In this document: piece after piece, positions 1-7,189 of the stretch | Numbering within the stretch: the first letter of the stretch is position 1 | Layout: the number at the start of each line of letters is the position of its first letter | From: an uncultured Eubacteriales bacterium | GTDB lineage: Bacteria; Bacillota; Clostridia; Oscillospirales; Oscillospiraceae | NCBI GenBank assembly: GCA_900556935.1 | Contig: USQL01000010.1 | Coordinates: 1-35,755, forward strand | Direction of reading: 5' to 3' | Length of the DNA stretch: 35,755 nucleotides | Notes under the pieces: generated by a model | Told to the model about the DNA's origin: nothing | What the model saw: the letters and a program-made list of their open reading frames with translations, nothing else | Databases searched by the model: none | Made by a program: the position numbers and the translations under genes

Positions 1-72
1 TGCGGTTTTAACCTGCACAAGTACCATTTGAGCAAATTAGCAAAGGCCAATCCGGTCAAGGCTGCTGGCTGA
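1..72 (+). pseudogene. C-terminal tail of an open frame, possibly a transposase (cut by window edge)
   Basis: The first plus-strand frame is open from base 1 and ends at TGA 70-72, giving 23 codons with a basic, GFNLHKYH-containing end. Such short basic Asn/Tyr-rich tails close many DDE transposases, and the next kilobases contain other mobile-element debris. The bulk of the gene lies outside the window, so the assignment is a guess from a very short stretch. A pair of inverted AT-rich arms (CTCAAAAA near 78 and TTTTTGAG near 133) follows it and could be an element end or a weak terminator. Confidence 0.25.
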
Positions 73-176
73 ACACCCTCAAAAAAATGCCGAAGAAAAA
101 CAAATTTTCTCCGTTTGTGGTTGGTGTACACATTTTTGAGAGAAAAGTTATCCACAGCCTTGATGGGTAAGAAAAG

Positions 177-208
177 GCAGACCCTTTCCATTTCGGGAAA
201 GAGTCTGC
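177..208 (-). terminator. Intrinsic terminator downstream of the first MerR gene
   Basis: The arms GCAGACCCTTTCC (177-189) and GGAAAGAGTCTGC (196-208) pair with one mismatch across a short loop. Reading the minus strand, the stem is followed by CCTTTTCTT. It lies about 70 bases past the MerR stop codon, in the right orientation to end that transcript. Confidence 0.7.
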
Positions 209-278
209 GATTTCCTTTTGGGGTTATTTAACAGCCCCACTTTTCTTCGTAACTTTCTTCACAAGCCGCTCCCCGCGC

Positions 279-1004
279 TCACCTGCAATAAATGGCAATC
301 GCCCGCTGGGCAAACACCGCCGTGCCTTCGCCGCCTGCCTTGTCAATGTTTTCGGCAAACTCTCCTCCAGCGGCATACATTTCCCCAAGGGAATTCAGGA
401 TTTCTTTCGTGCAGGGATAATAGTTTTCCGTAATGTACCCCTGCAGCCGCTTCACAAGCGCCTGGCCATCGGACGATGCCGGGTCCACGTTTCTACATTT
501 GCCGAAATCCTCGAAAATCATCATCAAGCCTCTACCAAGAGCTTCCTCCGCTTCTTTGTTGCGGCCCTTGCTCTTTTCCGCAAACGCCTGATAGGCGCTG
601 GTGTTCTGCCACTGCTTCTTTGCCTCTGCGGCGTATTGCTCCATTTTCTGGGTGTCAAATGCTGAAAAATCCATGGTATTTCCTCCAACCTGTTTTAATC
701 CACGGGTAAAGATGATCAGGTTTTCCAAATGCTCTTTCTTCATGGTAAGCATTTCTATCTGCTGGTCCAGCGCTTTTTCCCTGTCAAAATCCGGGCTTTG
801 CAGAATTTCTTCGATTTCCTTCAAGGAAAACGCCAGTTCCCGGAAGAGCAGAATCTGCTGCAGGCGTTCCAGGCCCTTTTCGTCATACAGCCGGTATCCC
901 GCCTGCGTATACTGCGCCGGATGCAGCAGGCCGATCTTGTCATAATATTGCAGGGTGCGAATGCTGACCCCCGTGCGTTTGCTTACCTCATTCACTGTCC
1001 ACAC
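279..1004 (-). CDS. MerR-family regulator with TipAS-like effector domain
   Basis: This is a DNA-binding activator of the MerR family. The N-terminal winged helix-turn-helix is clear (VNEVSKRTGVSIRTLQYYDKIGLL, then the GYRLYD wing). A dimerisation coiled coil follows at about residues 75-110. The C-terminal half (about 115-240) resembles the TipAS antibiotic-recognition domain found in TipA-type multidrug sensors. An ATG at 1013 is possible, but it abuts the AAGGAG ribosome site with no spacing. The GTG at 1004 is 9 bases away and is preferred; it gives MWTVNEV, a typical MerR start. Upstream is a MerR-type promoter with a 19-base spacer that overlaps a dyad, so autoregulation is likely. The gene stands alone. 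The drug or ligand sensed cannot be read from sequence. Confidence 0.9.
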   Translation of the reverse strand: MWTVNEVSKRTGVSIRTLQYYDKIGLLHPAQYTQAGYRLYDEKGLERLQQILLFRELAFSLKEIEEILQSPDFDREKALDQQIEMLTMKKEHLENLIIFTRGLKQVGGNTMDFSAFDTQKMEQYAAEAKKQWQNTSAYQAFAEKSKGRNKEAEEALGRGLMMIFEDFGKCRNVDPASSDGQALVKRLQGYITENYYPCTKEILNSLGEMYAAGGEFAENIDKAGGEGTAVFAQRAIAIYCR

Positions 1005-1032
1005 TGACCGCATCTCCTTTCGTGGTATGGTT

Positions 1033-1063
1033 AGTATAAACCATTACGCAACGTCAGAGTCAA
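1033..1063 (-). promoter_or_regulatory. MerR-type promoter with 19-base spacer
   Basis: On the minus strand, TTGACT (1058-1063) and TATACT (1033-1038) are separated by 19 bases, two more than the sigma-70 optimum. This overlong spacer is the hallmark of promoters that MerR proteins untwist. The spacer holds a dyad-like ACGTTGCGTAA. It sits 29 bases before the preferred start of the MerR gene. Confidence 0.75.
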
Positions 1064-1135
1064 TACCCTTTTTGAAAATTTCCTTGTACTCTGGGGCGAT
1101 GCCGCTTTCTCTCCATGTCCCTCGCACAAAGACAC

Positions 1136-1166
1136 AGCCCGGCAAGTATCGAAACCTTGCCGGGCT
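1136..1166. terminator. Strong hairpin, probably a terminator
   Basis: AGCCCGGCAAG (1136-1146) pairs perfectly with CTTGCCGGGCT (1156-1166) over a 9-base loop. It is flanked by TGTCCTTTATT on the plus strand and TGTGTCTTTG on the minus strand. It lies downstream of the sigK fragment on the minus strand. The CCCGGCA core recurs in the hairpins at 9065 and 12478. Confidence 0.6.
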
Positions 1167-1272
1167 TGTCCTTTATTCGTTAAGCATCGCTTTCCAATCT
1201 ATTTTCTCAGTCCGATTTCCGCACGCAGACACCGTGCTTCCTTCTGTCCGCCACAGAAAATCTCCCCTTGCA

Positions 1273-1470
1273 TCATCTGTTTTTCATCACATGTGCCACC
1301 AGCCGCAGGTTTCTCTCCACCAGAATATTTCTGGCCTCTAAATTCCCCTGCGCAGACAATTCCAGATAATGCCTCTCTTCCTCGGCGCTCAGGGGTTTGG
1401 GAAAGCTTCCGGAGTGGAGCTGCAGGGAGTAGAACAGGCCGCTGAGCAGCAGCCAGACGCTTGCAAACAT
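1273..1470 (-). pseudogene. sigK: 5' fragment of sporulation sigma factor sigma-K
   Basis: The 65 codons match the start of pro-sigma-K. A hydrophobic pro-sequence (FASVWLLLSGLFYS) is followed by SFPKPLSAEEERHYLEL, then ARNILVERNLRLVAHV at the beginning of sigma region 2. The frame ends right after VAHVMKNR with TGA, whereas the family runs to roughly 230-240 residues. No continuation was seen in other frames downstream. A good ribosome site (GAGGTG, 7 bases away) precedes the ATG. In many spore formers sigK is split by a recombinase-excised element, so this may be one half of a split gene or a decayed copy. The cut point and the lack of an adjacent intact recombinase do not decide between them. 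Confidence 0.75.
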
Positions 1471-1572
1471 ACATCTTCACCTCAGCACTACCCTATTCTC
1501 CATTTCCCACGGATATTCCGACGTGGACAGGCTGAATTCTCTGTATCATTCGTTTTTGATTTGCCCCACCGG

Positions 1573-1776
1573 TCAGAAACCTCCACGATTGGATACGGGC
1601 TTTGAACGTTGGAAAAGAGCGTCTGGAACAATGGTCGGAATACTGGGGTCCGGGTACATGACACATTCATGTTCCTCCAACGGGGCGTTTTTCTTGGTGC
1701 GGTAATTGATGCTCTGGGTTTTATTGCCGCAGTACCAGCCCTTCAGATCATACAAACACACAAACTTTTTCATTGA
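1573..1776 (-). pseudogene. Probable remnant of a large serine recombinase
   Basis: The minus-strand frame contains YCGNKTQSINYRTKK, then PTIVPDALFQR. This pattern resembles the segment of large serine recombinases where a Gly/Thr-rich strand leads to an IPxIVxxxLFxxVQ helix. Neither a catalytic domain nor the downstream zinc ribbon is present. The frame ends at a stop shortly after the LFQR motif. The upstream part of the same open frame (to 1896) has no recognisable features and is left out. It is on the same strand as the sigK fragment and lies 5' of it. The assignment rests on one short motif. Confidence 0.4.
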
Positions 1777-1932
1777 GACAAAATATTTTCGTTTTCGTAG
1801 AAGCTGCTTAAAATCCCCCTCAAGTGGTAGGCATCCAGAAAGAGAAAAAGTAAAGGTCAGTCTGAAATTTTTTTGCTTTTCGTAAATTCTGTACAAAGCC
1901 CTTCACTTAAGTAGCCATCGAAACAGGCTGTT

Positions 1933-1971
1933 TTTTACACGCTTCGGAAAATATTTTATTTTCGTGTAAAA
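1933..1971. repeat. Inverted repeat, TTTTACACG arms
   Basis: TTTTACACG (1933-1941) and CGTGTAAAA (1963-1971) are perfect inverted arms around an AT-rich 21-base loop. It lies directly beside the longer hairpin at 1979-2024 and between two mobile-element remnants, so it may be an element end or old terminator. Confidence 0.5.
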
Positions 1972-1978
1972 TGACAAA

Positions 1979-2024
1979 AACCGCCATGGTACACCTGACA
2001 AAATCAGTACGCACCATGGCGGTT
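1979..2024. repeat. Long nested hairpin
   Basis: AACCGCCATGGT (1979-1990) pairs perfectly with ACCATGGCGGTT (2013-2024). An inner CTGA/TCAG pair sits around an AAAA-containing loop. The stem overlaps the end of the IS66-like remnant frame. It could be that element's terminator or an insertion-sequence end. Confidence 0.6.
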
Positions 2025-2140
2025 CTCACAATTCACTTCTTTCTTGAACCAGTCTTTTACCGTCCGCCCACTGCTCCTGCACGCCTTGACACGCTCTGCC
2101 CACAGTGCCATTTTTTCTGTTCGTTGAGCGTTTGCAGCTC
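2007..2140 (-). pseudogene. Remnant of IS66-family accessory gene (TnpA-like)
   Basis: On the minus strand the frame reads MALWAERVKACRSSGRTVKD, then WFKKE, and stops at TGA near 2007. The pattern W-x-x-R-(V/I)-x-x-C-R-x-S-G-x-T-V-x-x-W is the signature start of the small helper protein encoded by IS66 elements. The normal continuation (YYxxxK/R) is missing and the frame runs into a hairpin. No tnpB or tnpC is present, so this is a scar. Confidence 0.5.
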
Positions 2141-2500
2141 TCTTACCATGAAAATACCCCCGTATCTCGGATCGTATCTGCAAGTCGCGGGGAGGTTTGA
2201 TGCTTACAGTGGTCTATTTTCTCATATTGTCTACGGTGTTGATAGAGTACCGGGTTAAGTGTTTACGAATAGAGTTACAATAATATGCAGAAATATTCCA
2301 TTTTTGCGATGTTTGTTTAATAGATAAGTAACCCATACCGTTCTCCAGATAACTTTATAAAATGACACAAATAGCCGTATTTTATAATACTCTAAACCCC
2401 GCAGAAAACCAAGTCATTGGCGCTTACACAAGGACTATTCGATACATGGTGTAAAACCTCCTTTTTGATTTCTCGCTTATCACACATTGAACTGTAATGA
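2141..2500. other. Gene-free AT-rich spacer
   Basis: No supported gene was found here. The only structure noted is a perfect 9-base inverted repeat, TTATAAAAT (2355-2363) with ATTTTATAA (2379-2387). It lies downstream of the ABC permease gene on the minus strand and might act as a weak terminator. Confidence 0.5.
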
Positions 2501-3742
2501 TTATGCGCTCTCCCTCTGATATTCCAGATACATCATGGGGATCAATATGACAGTCAGCATCAGATATAGCGGAATACTGACATCTAAAGTACGGAAAACT
2601 TTACCAAAGATGGTGAGAATATTGAAGGAACCCAGATTTTGATAGAGTTCCAGCAAGTGCGACGGCATGAGGCTCAGAATTTTATCCAACCAGTTTGCCA
2701 TTCCCTCCAGGAAAGAGGGAAGGAATATCAGAATAAATGGGGTTGTCACCGCAAAGACCGTAGACTTTGTCTTGGCGGAGATCCACATGGTCAGGAATGC
2801 CAGGAACAGGTTGCTGATGTAGCCGGATATGAGAGCCAGCATCCAAGCTTGCCACATATTAAGATTATAGATACTTTTCCAGAGCTGCCACTGGATAGCG
2901 CAGCTTGCGCCCTCGAAGCCGAGATAGCACAAGGTGAACAGGCTATAGACCAGCATGGCTCCCCAGTACAGGACTGTTACCAGCAGAAAACCCGCCTTGA
3001 TCTTGGCAGAGGTAGCTTTATTCCTGCCACAAAGGGTGGAAAAATACACCGCATCCGCTTTCCATTTGAATTCGTTAGAGAAGATGCCAGCCAACAAAAA
3101 ACCCAGAATCAGAATTCCCAGCGAAGGAATATATCCGGCGTTTTCCAGCAGCTGATGCCAGCCTTCGTGGTATGTGAAGTAGAAGGGAATCTCTAATTCG
3201 TTGTACTGCCCAATGATATACTGCTTCTCCGATTCGGAATACTTGGAGTAAGCACCATCGGTTTCATCATAAAGCCAATTTTTCAGTAATTTCTCACGGT
3301 TGGCGTAAAAGGTATCTTCATCGATAGCAGTGAGCCTGTCAGCGGTGTAATAATCGTACTCCCGGAAACCATTTGAATAGGACTCATTCAGAATTTTCCG
3401 GATGGGTGCGAAACCCTGTTTCCAGCTATACGCGATTTCATTCTGCTGCACAATATCTGACTTTGCTTCGGGTGTTGCATTGATCCTTTGATTTTCCTGA
3501 ATCACTCTGCTCAACTTATTCTGATCAACCCAGCCTTCCCATTCCTTCTGGGCTTCCCGCAGTTTCTTGACCGCAGATGGGCCATATTCGCTCTCCCCCT
3601 GCTCATTCACCCACTTTACCTCCACATTCAATGCGCCAGTCGATGATAGCCAACAGGACAGCGCCAAGACGGCAATGTACAATATCAGGGCGAGCTTACC
3701 ACCAACGGAACCAAACACCTTTTTTAGTTCATACCGTACCAT
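2501..3742 (-). CDS. ABC-2 type transporter permease
   Basis: This is the membrane subunit of the exporter encoded with the upstream ATPase. A first membrane helix lies near residues 12-30 (KLALILYIAVLALSC). A large extracytoplasmic region of about 170 residues follows, rich in charged and aromatic residues. Then come five or so further helices with typical ABC-2 spacing. The ATG at 3742 (MVRYELKKVF, the usual amphipathic start) is chosen over an upstream one at 3784. It follows a ribosome site and overlaps the ATPase gene by 14 bases, a sign of translational coupling. The substrate is unknown. Permeases with a large loop after the first helix often handle peptides or lantibiotics, but nothing here proves it. 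It is the last gene of the sigma-factor operon. Confidence 0.85.
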   Translation of the reverse strand: MVRYELKKVFGSVGGKLALILYIAVLALSCWLSSTGALNVEVKWVNEQGESEYGPSAVKKLREAQKEWEGWVDQNKLSRVIQENQRINATPEAKSDIVQQNEIAYSWKQGFAPIRKILNESYSNGFREYDYYTADRLTAIDEDTFYANREKLLKNWLYDETDGAYSKYSESEKQYIIGQYNELEIPFYFTYHEGWHQLLENAGYIPSLGILILGFLLAGIFSNEFKWKADAVYFSTLCGRNKATSAKIKAGFLLVTVLYWGAMLVYSLFTLCYLGFEGASCAIQWQLWKSIYNLNMWQAWMLALISGYISNLFLAFLTMWISAKTKSTVFAVTTPFILIFLPSFLEGMANWLDKILSLMPSHLLELYQNLGSFNILTIFGKVFRTLDVSIPLYLMLTVILIPMMYLEYQRESA

Positions 3743-4616
3743 CGCTATCACCTGTCCTTTCTCCAAAATAACAGAGGAAAACATCCTCCAAAGTTGGTTC
3801 TACCCTGACGGCATCTTCTGCCGGTCGTCCCTTGGAAACGATTCGCAGCTCCGCACCTCCAGGAATCGTCTTCACGTTTGCAACTTTGTATGCCTTCAGG
3901 CAGGCATCGATCCTGCTTTTGGGCACAGTACAGCTCCAAACCGGTTCTGGCATGGAGTCAATGAGTTCCTCAGCAGTGCCGGAAATGGCAAGGCAGCCGT
4001 CCTTCATCAGCAGAATGTCACCCGCGATATACTCAATGTCCGATACAATATGTGTGGACAGCAGCACGATTCGATCCTCTGAAAGCTCGCTGATCAGATT
4101 CCGAAACCGAATCCGCTCGCTGGGATCCAGACCGGCGGTAGGCTCGTCCAGAATTAGAATCTTGGGGTCGTTCAGCATGGCTTGGGCAATACCTGCCCGG
4201 CGCTTCATGCCGCCAGAAAGGGTTTTCATTTTCTTGTACCGGGCTTTCACCAGACCAACTTGCTTCAGCAGTTCCTTGACCCGCTGCTTTGCCACCGCAG
4301 GGCGTATACCTTTGAGGGCGGCAATGTACATCAGGTAGTCGTAGATGGAAAAGTCTGGATAGTACCCAAAATCCTGAGGAAGATATCCCAACAGATTCCG
4401 GTATCTGCCGTCCATGGTGAAAATGTCTTCTCCATCCCAGCTAATTTGCCCGGATGTGGGTTTCATCAAGGTAGTAAGCATCCGCATCAGGGTGGTTTTA
4501 CCAGCGCCGTTGACGCCAAGCAGACCATAAACGCCGCAGCTTAAATCATAGCTGAAATGGTCAACGGCTTTGAAATCGCCAAATTCTTTTGTTAAGCCTC
4601 TAATTTTCAAATCCAT
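3729..4616 (-). CDS. ABC transporter ATP-binding protein
   Basis: This is the nucleotide-binding subunit. Walker A is GVNGAGKTT, the Q-loop is LPQDFGYYPDFS, the signature is LSGGMKRR, Walker B is ILILDEPTAGLDP, and the H-loop is LLSTHIVSD. A C-terminal extension of about 80 residues resembles the regulatory tail of CcmA/NatA-type ATPases. The ATG at 4616 is preceded by GGAGGTG at good spacing, and the earlier in-frame ATGs lack this. The start overlaps the previous gene by 10 bases and the end overlaps the permease. It powers export with the permease encoded at 2501-3742. Confidence 0.93.
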   Translation of the reverse strand: MDLKIRGLTKEFGDFKAVDHFSYDLSCGVYGLLGVNGAGKTTLMRMLTTLMKPTSGQISWDGEDIFTMDGRYRNLLGYLPQDFGYYPDFSIYDYLMYIAALKGIRPAVAKQRVKELLKQVGLVKARYKKMKTLSGGMKRRAGIAQAMLNDPKILILDEPTAGLDPSERIRFRNLISELSEDRIVLLSTHIVSDIEYIAGDILLMKDGCLAISGTAEELIDSMPEPVWSCTVPKSRIDACLKAYKVANVKTIPGGAELRIVSKGRPAEDAVRVEPTLEDVFLCYFGERTGDSDGTV

Positions 4617-5341
4617 AAAGGTTTCACCTCCATAATGTTTTGCCATACCCTCTGTCCGCGATAGAGTGTATATCCCATGAAGAAAACAGACGCAGCCAGC
4701 AAAGATACCCACGCAGGAACAGAAATGGCATGGAAAACAGCATCATTCAGAATGAGCACTGACCAGGCTCCAGCCCAAAGGACACACAGAAGCAGGGAAA
4801 GTGCCTGAGAATTGATCCGCTTGCTGTAAAGGGTTCTGAAGCAGATACAGCAGGTCACATTGAAGGGGAGCATAAACTGTGTAAGCATTTCCCAGAGAGT
4901 CATTCTGCTAAGCAGGGTTGCGACCGCATAGAATGCTGACAGCAGCGCCATATCTACCCCGGCAAAGAGGGTCAGCCGTGCCGCATAGATGGAACGAAGG
5001 GTATAAAATGTTGTACATTCGATTTCCAAAGCATCGCAACTTCGGTTTTTCCAGATTTCCGGATAAATCAGAATTACAAACAGCGGTCCGGTAAGCCCCA
5101 GAATACGGCGCACGGTGAAGTCGGTTTCTGAGTTGTTAAGCAAGAAACATACAAAGGCAAGCAGCAGCCCTTGCATCAGCCACCAGCGTTTCTTGATGAA
5201 CTTACTCTGCTGATACAGAAATTCTATGTGGGAAATAGTTTGTTCCGATTCCTCAGAAAGAAATGCTTCCTTGGAAACAGCAATGGTTTTCTGTATTTTG
5301 GATTCATCGCAGGTCACATCAAAACGAAAGAGTTCCTTCAT
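4607..5341 (-). CDS. Uncharacterised membrane protein between sigma factor and ABC transporter
   Basis: This protein has 244 residues. A cytoplasmic N-terminal stretch of about 50 residues is followed by five or six hydrophobic segments (for example around 55-72, 82-97, 120-145, 150-170, 180-198 and 205-222). No zinc-binding anti-sigma motif (HxxxCxxC) is present. Its start overlaps the sigma-factor stop as ATGA, so the two are translationally coupled. A position directly after an ECF sigma gene is typical of anti-sigma factors, and position before an ABC pair is typical of a third transporter component. Either is possible; the family was not recognised. Confidence 0.75.
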   Translation of the reverse strand: MKELFRFDVTCDESKIQKTIAVSKEAFLSEESEQTISHIEFLYQQSKFIKKRWWLMQGLLLAFVCFLLNNSETDFTVRRILGLTGPLFVILIYPEIWKNRSCDALEIECTTFYTLRSIYAARLTLFAGVDMALLSAFYAVATLLSRMTLWEMLTQFMLPFNVTCCICFRTLYSKRINSQALSLLLCVLWAGAWSVLILNDAVFHAISVPAWVSLLAASVFFMGYTLYRGQRVWQNIMEVKPLWI

Positions 5342-5856
5342 TCAAAATCCTCCTTTCCTAAATAGATCGTCAATAATTCTTTTGCGCGTTTGATCCGGTA
5401 CTTCACCAGCGGTAGACCGATCCCCAAAATTCTGGCAATTTCCTTTTGCCTGACTTCCTGAAAGAAATACAGGATGGTTACTTCCCGCAGTTCCTGTGGA
5501 AGACGTTCCAGAGCCACATGGACATCCATCCGTAAATCCAGGGACTCCATCAGGCAGACAGGATGCTCCGGCAGTTCCTCCATCGGCAGTTCTTCCGGCT
5601 TCCTGTAATAATCCCGGCACAGATTGCCTGCAATCACATACAGATAATTTGCAGCCTTCCCATAGTGCTGGTACTGATGGAGCGTGCGGAAGAACCGGAC
5701 AAAAGTTTCCTGGGTCAAGTCTTCTGCAAAGCCGGAGTCCTTGATATGTAGGTGACAGTAACGCATTATCTTTGGGTAATACTTCCGCACAAAGGATTCG
5801 ATGGCCTGATCATCGCCATTTTGCATTCTGTGCAGGAGCAGGAAATCGCCGTCCAT
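5338..5856 (-). CDS. ECF-type RNA polymerase sigma factor
   Basis: This is an extracytoplasmic-function sigma factor of 172 residues. Region 2 (about 10-80) carries DLTQETFVRFFRTL, the RNA polymerase binding helix. Region 4 (about 110-165) carries LPQELREVTILYFFQEVRQKEIARILG followed by a recognition helix. Start ATG 5856 follows GGAGAGGAGG; the longer frame to 5919 has no ribosome site. It heads an overlapping four-gene unit (membrane protein, ATPase, permease) and probably switches it on under cell-envelope or antibiotic stress. Upstream on the minus strand there is a TATACT (5897-5902) but no convincing -35, as expected if the promoter is read by an alternative sigma factor. Confidence 0.92.
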   Translation of the reverse strand: MDGDFLLLHRMQNGDDQAIESFVRKYYPKIMRYCHLHIKDSGFAEDLTQETFVRFFRTLHQYQHYGKAANYLYVIAGNLCRDYYRKPEELPMEELPEHPVCLMESLDLRMDVHVALERLPQELREVTILYFFQEVRQKEIARILGIGLPLVKYRIKRAKELLTIYLGKEDFE

Positions 5857-5933
5857 GTTTTTCCTCCTCTCCTGTAGATTAAAAGCGCTTTCATTTAGTA
5901 TAACGAAGCAGAGCGGCAAAAAGATAGTCTGAG

Positions 5934-6485
5934 ATGAAATTTTTTTACGCTGGAGCTGTTAAAAAAGCCCTCCCCAGAAAAACGCAGATCCTCTCCGAAA
6001 CGCTGAATCGGTTGCCCAGTGACAAGAAGCGAATGGCCTACCTGGCAGAGGAAACGGCCAATATCACGGGACTTTCCCTGTTCCCCCAGTACCTGACGCT
6101 GCTGTTTGAAATTGACGGTCTTGTCCTCAATGACGACCGCCACCTAAACAATATTGCGGTTCTTGCCAGGAATGACACCTTTGACTACTGCCCCATCTTT
6201 GACCAGGGCGCAGGACTGCTTTCCAATGTGATGTACAGCCCCTTTGAAACCGTCCCCAAATCCTTGATTTCTCAGGCAAAAGCACGGCCCTTTCAAACCA
6301 CCTTTAACCGGCAGATCCACACTATGGAAAATCTGTACGGAAAGCAGCTGGAAATCCCGTCTTTTACCTGGGAACAGCTTGCGCAGATGGTAACGCCACT
6401 GTTGGAATACTACCCCGCCCGTGACCGGGAACTGATTGCCGACCGGGTTTGCGAAACGGTTTTGCTGCGGCAGAAATGCGGATGA
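5934..6485 (+). pseudogene. N-terminally truncated HipA-like kinase
   Basis: The 183 residues match only the C-terminal lobe of HipA-like serine/threonine kinases. The catalytic loop is LNDDRHLNN (Asp68, Asn73) and the metal-binding motif is CPIFDQG (Asp90). Intact family members also have an N-terminal lobe with the ATP-binding loop, which is absent. No ribosome site precedes the first ATG, and the frame begins next to the divergent sigma-factor promoter region. This suggests a deletion removed the 5' half. No HipB-like antitoxin is nearby. A functional short form is conceivable but unlikely. Confidence 0.7.
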
Positions 6486-6508
6486 ACGCAACACCGTAGC
6501 GAAACCCA

Positions 6509-6537
6509 TTGTTTTCCAGATAGCAATGGCGTATAAT
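6509..6537 (+). promoter_or_regulatory. Sigma-70 type promoter of the ArsC/Spx-like gene
   Basis: TTGTTT (6509-6514) and a perfect TATAAT (6532-6537) are separated by 17 bases. Transcription would start about 45 bases before the ATG at 6589. Confidence 0.75.
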
Positions 6538-6588
6538 ACTTCTAACGGCGAAACACGTCAAATATCAAAACACAGGAGGCATCCCACC

Positions 6589-6942
6589 ATGATCTTTCTT
6601 TGCTATCCCAAATGCACCACCTGCCAAAAGGCCCAGAAATGGCTTGATGCCAAAGGGATTCCATACGAGACCCGCCACATCAAGGAGCAAAACCCAACCG
6701 AAGCCGAACTCCGGCAGTGGCATCAGAAAAGCGGACTTCCGCTGAAAAAGTTCTTCAATACAAGTGGGCTTCTTTATAAGGAAAAGCACTTAAAAGAAAA
6801 ACTTCCGCTCCTATCCGAGGACGAAATACTGGCCCTTTTGGCGGAGGATGGGATGCTGGTCAAGCGTCCAATGCTGATTGGGGATGATTTTGTGCTGGTG
6901 GGGTTCAAGGAGGCGGAGTGGGTAAAGGCACTGGAAAAATAG
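6589..6942 (+). CDS. ArsC/Spx-family thioredoxin-fold protein
   Basis: This small protein of 117 residues has the ArsC/Spx fold. The redox motif CTTC is at residues 8-11 (YPKCTTCQKAQKWL), and the LKKFFNTSG and RPMLIGDD segments are typical of the family. The CxxC and the length fit the YffB/Spx-like subgroup rather than a dedicated arsenate reductase, and no other ars genes are near. It could be a glutathione- or thioredoxin-linked reductase or an RNA polymerase-binding redox sensor. Start ATG 6589 follows AGGAGG, and a good promoter lies just upstream. Its stop codon lies eight bases from the duplicated MerR promoter segment, which points back into this gene from the other side. Confidence 0.88.
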   Translation: MIFLCYPKCTTCQKAQKWLDAKGIPYETRHIKEQNPTEAELRQWHQKSGLPLKKFFNTSGLLYKEKHLKEKLPLLSEDEILALLAEDGMLVKRPMLIGDDFVLVGFKEAEWVKALEK

Positions 6943-7000
6943 GAATGTGACACCTCCTTCACCGTTTTGTACTGCTCCATAGTCCCAGTCCTCCGAGAGT

Positions 7001-7030
7001 TGTATAGAGCTTTCCCGGAGAATGGTTCAA
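7001..7030 (-). promoter_or_regulatory. MerR-type promoter/operator, copy 1
   Basis: On the minus strand, TTGAAC (7025-7030) and TATACA (7001-7006) lie 18 bases apart. A TTCTCCGGGAA dyad sits in the spacer. It matches the sites at 8934-8963 and 14156-14185. It now faces only a broken MerR start and would send transcript antisense to the ArsC/Spx-like gene. Confidence 0.65.
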
Positions 7031-7107
7031 CCCAAATGCGGGCCGCTTGAGTCAACACCTGCCCAGCCATAACTGCTTGCATGTATTGTTTCTGATTCAT
7101 AGAAGAA

Positions 7108-7147
7108 CCCCTGTTGATAGTAGCGCAATTGCGCCCTACAACAGGGG
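7108..7147. repeat. Conserved hairpin, copy 1
   Basis: The outer arms CCCCTGTTG and CAACAGGGG and the inner GCGC/GCGC pair form a long stem with TAG/CTA between them. The same hairpin with a different loop occurs at 14263-14303. Conserved pairing with altered loop bases suggests selection on structure. Confidence 0.65.
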
Positions 7148-7189
7148 GTGTAAATTTTGCGAGGTGAAAACAGCTCTATCTGTATCTGG

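Larger units (their letters stand above)
6950..7166 (-). pseudogene. Degenerate duplicate of a MerR gene start and its promoter region
   Basis: This stretch aligns with 14105-14323 (offset about 7155), nearly identical at both ends and more diverged in the middle. It contains the equivalent MerR start (ATG 6980, MEQYKTVKEV) but only ten codons survive before sequence antisense to the ArsC-like gene begins. The promoter, ribosome site and 5' hairpin are kept. The rest of the regulator is gone, so this is the scar of a duplication or of the recombination that removed a second regulator. Confidence 0.8.

Noticed and set aside
148..156. Perfect DnaA box TTATCCACA
   Set aside because: Only one copy was seen, with no cluster, no AT-rich unwinding element and no dnaA or dnaN nearby, so there is no support for an origin.
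1971..2258. 95-codon plus-strand open frame
   Set aside because: It runs over the hairpin and antisense to the IS66-like remnant, with no ribosome site or recognisable motif.
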